Source: Mageeibacillus sp. UBA5747
GTDB lineage: Bacteria; Bacillota; Clostridia; Saccharofermentanales; UBA5734
Reading direction: 5' to 3'
Length of the DNA stretch: 29,002 nt
NCBI GenBank assembly: GCA_002419145.1
Contig: DIFN01000089.1
Location: forward strand, 1-29,002
The notes under the pieces are model-generated. The model searched no databases and was not told where the DNA came from. It saw only the letters and a program-made list of their open reading frames with translations. The position numbers were made by a program, and so were the translations under genes. The first letter of the stretch is position 1, and each line of letters begins with the position of its first letter. Positions 24,386-29,002 of the stretch are shown here, in pieces.

Positions 24386-24466
24386 TCCAAATCGTGAATG
24401 TTCAGCATAGAGTGCCACCCTTCGCGTTTATTTCAAAATACTGGCCGTTCTTTCGTCATCGGGCTC

Positions 24467-24494
24467 TTACAAATTACTGGAAAAGTGATAAAGT
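24467..24494 (+). promoter_or_regulatory. Possible promoter of the RAYT gene
   Basis: TTACAA (24467-24472), a 16-bp spacer and TAAAGT (24489-24494) lie about 100 bp upstream of the transposase start in an AT-rich stretch. Both boxes are partial matches. TACTAT a few bases later is an alternative -10. Confidence 0.3.
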
Positions 24495-24595
24495 GGTACT
24501 ATCATTTCAGTTTCTTCATTTCATTTGCACAGTGCTAACGGCCGACGGATCGCTTGGCTAAAAGGCTAATCTAGTGAAAAGGAGAAACTCTAAGT

Positions 24596-25432
24596 ATGTC
24601 TAGAAAGCCGAGAAATTTCCATTCTGGCGGCATTTATCATGTCACCCATCGAGGACACAACCGGCTGTACATATTTGAAAACGACCTTGACAAGGCAATT
24701 TTTCTTGATAGTCTCAGGAAGATTTTGCGGGAAGCAACTGGTCATCTGCTCTATTATGTCTTGATGGACAACCACTACCATCTGCTACTGGAAATGAAAG
24801 CGACCCCCATCAATGTGATCATGCAGCGACTCAACACCAGTTATGGCCGTCACTTTGCTCATGCCTATCACACCTCTGGGGCCGTTTTTGGCAACCGGTA
24901 TGCGGTCGAGGAAGTCAGTGAAGCCGATTATTTCGGTAACGTGATCAAATACATTGCCATGAATCCGGTCCGGGCGGGCATCGTCCAAAATATAGGCGAA
25001 TATCGGTGGAGCGCTCATCTGGATTTGGTCCAAAAAAAGGACCGTTTGGTTAACAGTCAGCGATTGTTCGAGATTCTGGGCCGGACACCCGAAAAAGGGC
25101 GCGCCTTATATCTCGAAATGATTCATCACGCACAATCACAACCAGGTCCAGTACCCCGGCAGAAGGACTTCCAAATCAAAAGGAAACAGCAAAGGCTGGA
25201 GTCCCAGTTAGTGACTTTTCTCGCAAGTCAGGGGAGCACAGTCAGTCCAGAACAAATTCAGTCGGAGCAAAAAACCGCTCAGATCGTCCAGTTACGCCGT
25301 GACTTTGCTTGCCAAGCTTTTACCCAGGGTTATACGGTGAACGAAATTGCTGCCACATTGAGAGTGTGTACACGCAGCGTCCGCAACTGGTGCCAGACAG
25401 ATCTAAGGCGCGTCGGAGGGGATCCAGACTGA
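24596..25432 (+). CDS. RAYT-type Y1 (IS200-like HUH) transposase with C-terminal HTH
   Basis: A 278-residue single-strand DNA transposase of the REP-associated tyrosine transposase group. The N-terminal Y1_Tnp domain (about 5-135) begins RKPRNFHSGGIYHVTHRGHN. It has the metal-binding HUH motif H60-Y-H62 in MDNHYHLLLE and the probable nucleophile Y119 in KYIAMNPVRAGIV. Both are typical of RAYTs, which in studied cases act on REP hairpins. Residues about 236-268 (ACQAFTQGYTVNEIAATLRV...SVRNWC) look like a helix-turn-helix of the kind used in transposase DNA binding. The ATG follows AAGGAG at 11 bases. It is a single gene, not flanked by matching insertion-sequence ends, as is normal for RAYTs. 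The palindrome array directly upstream is a candidate substrate. Confidence 0.88.
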   Translation: MSRKPRNFHSGGIYHVTHRGHNRLYIFENDLDKAIFLDSLRKILREATGHLLYYVLMDNHYHLLLEMKATPINVIMQRLNTSYGRHFAHAYHTSGAVFGNRYAVEEVSEADYFGNVIKYIAMNPVRAGIVQNIGEYRWSAHLDLVQKKDRLVNSQRLFEILGRTPEKGRALYLEMIHHAQSQPGPVPRQKDFQIKRKQQRLESQLVTFLASQGSTVSPEQIQSEQKTAQIVQLRRDFACQAFTQGYTVNEIAATLRVCTRSVRNWCQTDLRRVGGDPD

Positions 25433-25464
25433 GCCTTGATCTGGGTCTGGTCGTTCTATCTTCT

Positions 25465-25483
25465 CATTACGTATTGTGTAATG
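25465..25483. promoter_or_regulatory. Dyad upstream of the winged-helix regulator
   Basis: CATTAC (25465-25470) and GTAATG (25478-25483) form an inverted repeat around a 7-base spacer, followed by TTATATTCTATG. The site lies 60 bp before the regulator start. It could be its operator by analogy with ArsR-type autoregulation, which is an inference. Confidence 0.4.
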
Positions 25484-25542
25484 TTATATTCTATGAAATG
25501 AAAGTTTATATGACATCCATTCAACTTTTCTGGAGAGAAAGA

Positions 25543-26028
25543 ATGTCAGGAAAGAAATTCCTTTCACGCATCTCGACCAGTGAGGGCAAACGCATGAAAA
25601 AGATTGTCATTGCATCAAAAAAGGACCTGCTCACTTACATGAATCCTGTCAGGCAGGAACTGCTGCGGTTTTTGATGGTCAGTCGTGAGCCCATGACATC
25701 CAAAATGCTGGCTGACCGGTTGCAGATTTCTGCCTCGGGGGTACAGCATCATCTCGAAAAATTGAAGGCCCTGGAGTTGGTTGAACTCGACCATACGGAA
25801 ATGATCCACGGGATTACGGCAAGATTTTACAAGGCGACCTCGGCCACGGTGCAAATTGGCCTGGGCCGGGACAAAACACTGACTTCACAAAAGCAGGTTT
25901 TGCTGCAGCAGGCCATCGCGCGGACTTATGACCGTTTTTTGGGCCCAGAACCAGCAGGGACAGGCGGCAGAGCAAGCTTCACCGGGGCAATGGGGGGATA
26001 TCCTGTGCGGAGTGATGCATCTGGATAG
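25543..26028 (+). CDS. Winged-helix (ArsR-like) regulator, N-terminal part, frameshifted
   Basis: The frame starting at ATG 25543 (GGAGA seven bases upstream; an alternative ATG lies at 25594) encodes a helix-turn-helix of the ArsR/HTH_20 type: MNPVRQELLRFLMVSREPMT, ADRLQISASGVQHHLEKLKA, then a wing (ELDHTEMIHGITARFYKA). The frame is open further upstream to 25309, but that part overlaps the RAYT gene. After TYDRFL the reading becomes unrelated, Gly/Ala-rich sequence and stops at 26028. The expected helical C-terminal continuation appears in the next frame (see 25928-26161). A one-base difference in the T6 run at 25933-25938 would join them into one regulator of about 205 residues. It is probably the local regulator of the MFS gene. 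Confidence 0.7.
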   Translation: MSGKKFLSRISTSEGKRMKKIVIASKKDLLTYMNPVRQELLRFLMVSREPMTSKMLADRLQISASGVQHHLEKLKALELVELDHTEMIHGITARFYKATSATVQIGLGRDKTLTSQKQVLLQQAIARTYDRFLGPEPAGTGGRASFTGAMGGYPVRSDASG

Positions 26029-26161
26029 CGAAGAGTCACAGGAATTGATGGACATCATCCGCGCCTTTATTGAAAAGCATGCCAGTCCGGCCAAGGACAA
26101 ATCAGCCTGGGAATATGCACTTGTTCTGTATAACACAGAGAAAAGGACGGGTCTTGCATGA
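25928..26161 (+). pseudogene. C-terminal part of the frameshifted winged-helix regulator
   Basis: This frame reads WAQNQQGQAAEQASPGQWGD, then ILCGVMHLDSEESQELMDII and RAFIEKHASPAKDKSAWEYA, a helical region typical of the second half of such regulators. It ends with TGA overlapping the MFS start (ATGA, 26158-26161). The translational coupling suggests that the full-length gene is meant to end here. There is no ribosome binding site at its own ATG (25928), so it is better read as the remainder of the upstream gene than as a separate gene. Confidence 0.6.
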
Positions 26162-27438
26162 GTGCCCCAGTCCAACTGATCCTGTTCCTCTACCATTTCT
26201 CATTGGGTTTGGTCGTTCCCGTGCTGAACCTGGTCCTTCTGAATCGCGGCGCAAATCTTGAGACGCTGCCGCTCCTGTATCTGGTCATGGCCGTGGCGGT
26301 GTTGAGCCTCGAACTGCCGAGTGGGATCCTGGCTGACCTGCTAGGCAGAAAGAAAATCTTCCTCTTGTCCTGTGTCTTGAATGTCCTGGCTTTTTCGCTC
26401 TTGATTTCAATCAGAAGCAGCCTGGCTGGCCTGATGCTGGTCGTCATCATCTATGGAATTGGCCGGGCTTTTGCTTCCGGCAGCATCGATGCTCTGGTCA
26501 TTGATCAGTCCATAGCTCGGAACGGTCACGGTTTCCTGCCCCAGGTCACGGCCAGGCTGGCCATGGTCGAGGGGGTGGCCCTCTCAATGGGCAGCATTAC
26601 CGGCGGCCTGCTGGCCCAGGCTGGCCATGTGCTGGACTCGCAATACACCCTGAGTCTTGTCTGCCGCACCGTATTGATCCTGCTGGTCATTGCGCTGGGG
26701 TACCGATGGATCCCAGATGATCCTCGGTCCGAGCATCCTATCCCTTCCTTGCCCATGCATCTTCGGCAAGGCAGCCGTCTGATCCGGACAAACGCCAGGC
26801 TGGGTTTCCTGATTCTGGGCGGGATTTTCAGTGGTTTATTCCTGTCAAGTATCGAAACCTACTGGCAGCCCTCTTTCCTCCAGATTAACAGCCAGCCTGG
26901 AAGCGAATGGCTGTTTGGCCTCATCACATTTTCAGGCTTCATGGCTGTCACTCTTGGAAATGTCCTTGCGCAAAAGCTTCTGGAACGTCTCAAATCCCAG
27001 CAGCTGGGTGTTTATTTGTTGAGCCGCCTGGTCCTGTCCGGAGCGCTGGCCGTATTTGCCATGCAAAAAAGCCGCCTAGGTTTCATCGGCGGCTACACAA
27101 CAGTTTATCTGTTTCTAGGGATCAGCAACATTTCTGAGAGCACATTGATCCATCAAATGACTCCCAGCCACATGAGGGCCAGCATTCTGTCCCTGTCGTC
27201 CCTTCTCATCCAGATTGGTTTGATGAGGGCAGCCGTGTTCAGTAGCCTGACCATCAGCAACCTCCATATTTCTGGGCTATGGCTTGTCATGGCTGGCTTG
27301 ATGGGCGGATACACCTGTTTTCTATGTTTACGCCAGCAACAGTCTGCTATATCCAAAAGAACAGCTGAACCGCTCGGAAGAACAGCTGAACCGCTCGGAC
27401 ACCGTAGTTCAGCAGCTCCTCAAGACGCTGACCCATAG
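26158..27438 (+). CDS. Major facilitator superfamily transporter
   Basis: A 426-residue polytopic inner-membrane protein, about 12 helices, with the MFS motif A loop GILADLLGRKK between helices 2 and 3. The substrate is not identifiable; drug or metabolite efflux is the common role of MFS genes sitting behind a small winged-helix regulator. Its ATG overlaps the regulator stop, so the two form an operon. The C-terminal tail contains a duplicated heptapeptide (RTAEPLG twice) caused by a perfect 21-bp tandem repeat. The gene ends 31 bp from the convergent rodA. Confidence 0.85.
   Translation: MSAPVQLILFLYHFSLGLVVPVLNLVLLNRGANLETLPLLYLVMAVAVLSLELPSGILADLLGRKKIFLLSCVLNVLAFSLLISIRSSLAGLMLVVIIYGIGRAFASGSIDALVIDQSIARNGHGFLPQVTARLAMVEGVALSMGSITGGLLAQAGHVLDSQYTLSLVCRTVLILLVIALGYRWIPDDPRSEHPIPSLPMHLRQGSRLIRTNARLGFLILGGIFSGLFLSSIETYWQPSFLQINSQPGSEWLFGLITFSGFMAVTLGNVLAQKLLERLKSQQLGVYLLSRLVLSGALAVFAMQKSRLGFIGGYTTVYLFLGISNISESTLIHQMTPSHMRASILSLSSLLIQIGLMRAAVFSSLTISNLHISGLWLVMAGLMGGYTCFLCLRQQQSAISKRTAEPLGRTAEPLGHRSSAAPQDADP
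27357..27398. repeat. Perfect 21-bp tandem duplication in the MFS 3' end
   Basis: The 21 bases at 27357-27377 recur exactly at 27378-27398. The unit is seven codons, so the frame is kept and the protein gains one extra RTAEPLG-type heptapeptide in its cytoplasmic tail. Confidence 0.97.
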
Positions 27439-27469
27439 TCACGACGTCACGGATTGACTTATTGACCGC

Positions 27470-28600
27470 CTACCGGCGGATCAGATTGCGCTCGATCGAG
27501 ATGTTGAGCATGACACCGAGACCGATGAAATTGACGACCATGGAGGTGCCGCCAAGACTGACGAAAGGCAGCGGGATGCCGGTGATGGGCAAAAGGCCGA
27601 CACACATGCCGAGGTTTTCGATGTAATGGAAGGCCAGGGAGGCGGTCAGGCCAACGACCATATAGGCGGCAGCCGGGCGATGCGGACTGATCTGGGCTGC
27701 AATGTAGAGGTTGCGGCTGAGAAAATAGAAAATCAGGATCAGGAGGGCGGTCGTGCCGATGAAGCCCATGTGTTCTGAGACTGCGGTGTAGATGAAGTCG
27801 GACCATTTGATCGGAACATGGATCGGATCTCCACTCATATTTCCGGCCAGGCCGCCGGATGCGATCGCCGCCTTGGCTTGGAGCAGGTTGTAGGAGGCAT
27901 CTGGATCATGTCCGGGGTACAGGAAAGTCAGGATGCGGTTCTTCTGGTAATCGCCAAAATAGAAAATCCAGGCCAGTGGGATGGCAATGACGGCAGAGGA
28001 GACACCCAGCAAGACGATACGCCAGGAAATGCCAAAGACGAACAACATGCAGACAAACATGAAAACGATGACCATGGTCGTACCGAAATCAGGCTGAAGC
28101 ATGATCAGCCCGACCGGGATCAAGTAGAGGATCCCCATCAGTGCGGCACCAGACCAGCGTCCGATCCGTTTCTGACCAATGGCCTCGAACAAGTTGGCCG
28201 AGACCATGGCCAGGCCGATCTTGGTCAGTTCCGATGGTTGGAAAGTCCCCAGCGCGGGGAGTTTGAGCCAGCTGTCTGCACCCCAGGTGCTTTCCATGGA
28301 GAATCCGTCGACCAGAACCAGGGCCAGAAGCAGCACACTGCTGCCATAGATGATGTATCCGACCAGGCGCAAGGACGGAAGTTCGATCCGGCCCAGAATC
28401 AGAGCCAGGGCCAGCCCGATCAGTACCGCCCCAATCTGCTTGTACAGATTCTGAGGGTAGTCCTCAAAGCCGGAGCCGAGGACCCGGTTGAGCACAAACA
28501 GGCCGATCAGTGTGATGGCCAGGACCGGAATCAGCAGCCAGTAGTCGATCGCACTGAAATATCCAGTGCGTTTGAGTTGGGTGACACCTGTATCAGCCAT
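27470..28600 (-). CDS. rodA: SEDS-family rod-shape protein RodA
   Basis: A second SEDS peptidoglycan polymerase, here of the elongation type. The 376-residue polytopic protein starts with IDYWLLIPVLAITLIGLFVL and has WLKLPALGTFQPSELTKIGL, LQPDFGTTMVI, the large extracellular loop with YQKNRILTFLYPGHDPD, and GLLPITGIPLPFVSLGGTS. The shorter N-terminus and the LPxxxxFQPSELxK and QPDFGTT motifs favour RodA over FtsW. Its ATG overlaps the lgt stop by eight bases, so it is the downstream partner of lgt. The Shine-Dalgarno is weak. Confidence 0.9.
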   Translation of the reverse strand: MADTGVTQLKRTGYFSAIDYWLLIPVLAITLIGLFVLNRVLGSGFEDYPQNLYKQIGAVLIGLALALILGRIELPSLRLVGYIIYGSSVLLLALVLVDGFSMESTWGADSWLKLPALGTFQPSELTKIGLAMVSANLFEAIGQKRIGRWSGAALMGILYLIPVGLIMLQPDFGTTMVIVFMFVCMLFVFGISWRIVLLGVSSAVIAIPLAWIFYFGDYQKNRILTFLYPGHDPDASYNLLQAKAAIASGGLAGNMSGDPIHVPIKWSDFIYTAVSEHMGFIGTTALLILIFYFLSRNLYIAAQISPHRPAAAYMVVGLTASLAFHYIENLGMCVGLLPITGIPLPFVSLGGTSMVVNFIGLGVMLNISIERNLIRR

Positions 28601-29002
28601 TTGGTTTGTCTTGGGGCGGGATCTCTACGAAATCCTCAAGGGCTGCTGTCTGTGCGGTCAGGTTCCGTCGGGCCCTTTGCCCGAAGAGCACCAGCAGGAT
28701 CGCAGACACGACCACCATGGCGGCTGAAAGGACCTGGGAAATGCGCCAGCTGGTATCGCCGATGAACAGGGCGTCTGTGCGGATGCCTTCGACGAAAAAG
28801 CGGATGGTGCCATAACCGAGCAAATAGGTCAGCAGGACTTGGAAAGCAAAATGCCGGTTGCTGCGAATCTTGAGCAAGATGAAGAAAAGCACCAGGTTGC
28901 CAATGAATTCGTACAGAAAGGTCGGGTGAACCGGGGCAAATGCGTCGGTCCCGGGAATATTGGCCAGATAGGCTGTAGTCTGGCTGGAGATCATGCCCCA
29001 GG
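28593..29002 (-). CDS. lgt: Prolipoprotein diacylglyceryl transferase, C-terminal part
   Basis: The last 135 or so residues of Lgt, which attaches diacylglycerol from phosphatidylglycerol to the lipobox cysteine of prelipoproteins. The gene runs off the right edge. The reading frame is open to base 29002 (WGM precedes ISSQT), so the ATG at 28994 is internal. Conserved elements are HPTFLYEFIGNLVLFFILL, FLLGYGTIRFF-type sequence (here YLLGYGTIRFFVEGIRTD), and a final membrane helix (about SQVLSAAMVVVSAILLVLF). The tail LEDFVEIPPQDKPNG is variable. The stop overlaps rodA. Confidence 0.88.
   Translation of the reverse strand, partial: WGMISSQTTAYLANIPGTDAFAPVHPTFLYEFIGNLVLFFILLKIRSNRHFAFQVLLTYLLGYGTIRFFVEGIRTDALFIGDTSWRISQVLSAAMVVVSAILLVLFGQRARRNLTAQTAALEDFVEIPPQDKPNG

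Larger units (their letters stand above)
23981..24390. repeat. Nested array of GGAA-WW-TTCC palindromes
   Basis: This non-coding stretch holds five copies of GGAAWWTTCC, at 23989-23998, 24040-24049, 24092-24101, 24218-24227 and 24343-24352. Their centres are 51, 52, 126 and 125 bp apart. Copies 1 and 5 are followed after exactly 11 bp by CAGACTTG. Copy 3 has CAGACTT at the same 11-bp distance on the other strand. Copies 3 and 5 are inverted versions of one roughly 50-bp unit (33 of 50 positions match: 24072-24121 reversed against 24323-24372) and flank copy 4 symmetrically. The array fills most of the 823-bp gap between mraZ and the RAYT gene. REP/REPIN-like sequence is the most likely interpretation, with operator sites as an alternative. 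Confidence 0.8.

Noticed and set aside
23981..24390. CRISPR array
   Set aside because: The repeats are short palindromes in alternating orientation with unequal spacing (51, 52, 126, 125 bp). There are no uniform spacers and no cas genes.
25424..25450. CCAGAC/GTCTGG inverted repeat after the RAYT gene as a matching mobile-element end
   Set aside because: It has only 6-bp arms and lacks the GGAAWWTTCC core and the 11-bp spacing, so it does not match the upstream units.
27818..28765. 315-residue rightward open frame opposite rodA and lgt
   Set aside because: Its Gln/Asp/His-rich composition is the complement of hydrophobic membrane codons. RodA and Lgt motifs are clear on the other strand.

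Overview
This window looks like chromosome from a member of the Bacillota, class Clostridia, with moderately high GC. The evidence is the division and cell wall (dcw) gene order, the PASTA-tailed SpoVD-type penicillin-binding protein, the Sbp/DUF1290 gene, NrdR, and consistently strong GGAGG-type ribosome binding sites with ATG, GTG and TTG starts. MurE carries the DNPR motif typical of meso-diaminopimelate-adding enzymes. I cannot name a species.

Layout. At the left edge ilvE reads rightward and ends in a strong hairpin terminator. It converges on a run of some twenty leftward genes that begins at mraZ (23772) and ends near 1315. In transcription order these are mraZ, rsmH, an ftsL-like gene, a PASTA class B PBP, murE, murF, mraY, ftsW/spoVE, murG, ftsQ, sbp, ftsZ, nrdR, a response regulator, a histidine kinase, a degenerate HtrA-like protein, nth, recG, rsmD, coaD and a small coiled-coil gene. 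Most junctions are very tight (ATGA or TGATG overlaps, or a few bases). The main breaks are before ftsZ (218 bp), before the HtrA-like gene (83 bp), between murE and the PBP gene (86 bp) and between rsmD and coaD (69 bp). A good promoter with candidate MraZ boxes precedes mraZ. murD, murC and ftsA are missing from the places they often occupy.

Right of mraZ is an 823-bp intergenic stretch, AT-richer than its surroundings. It holds five copies of a GGAA-WW-TTCC palindrome in a nested, alternating inverted arrangement, including a hairpin with 27-bp arms. Immediately downstream, reading rightward, is a Y1/HUH transposase of the RAYT (REP-associated tyrosine transposase) type with an added C-terminal helix-turn-helix. 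Then come a winged-helix regulator that appears frameshifted at a T6 run, and an MFS transporter coupled to it by an ATGA overlap. The window closes with a leftward rodA and the 3' part of lgt.

How the genes work together. The leftward block makes lipid II (MurE, MurF, MraY, MurG), polymerises and cross-links it at the septum (FtsW-like protein plus class B PBP), and builds the divisome (FtsL-like, FtsQ, Sbp, FtsZ). MraZ and RsmH sit at the head as regulator and 16S rRNA methylase. The tail adds dNTP control (NrdR), a two-component system, DNA repair (Nth, RecG), rRNA methylation (RsmD) and CoA synthesis (CoaD).

Most notable observations: the palindrome array beside the RAYT gene; an HtrA-like protein in which all three catalytic triad positions are replaced; the frameshifted regulator; a PBP with KTS instead of KTG and a split second PASTA domain; and two independent perfect 21-bp tandem duplications at gene 3' ends.
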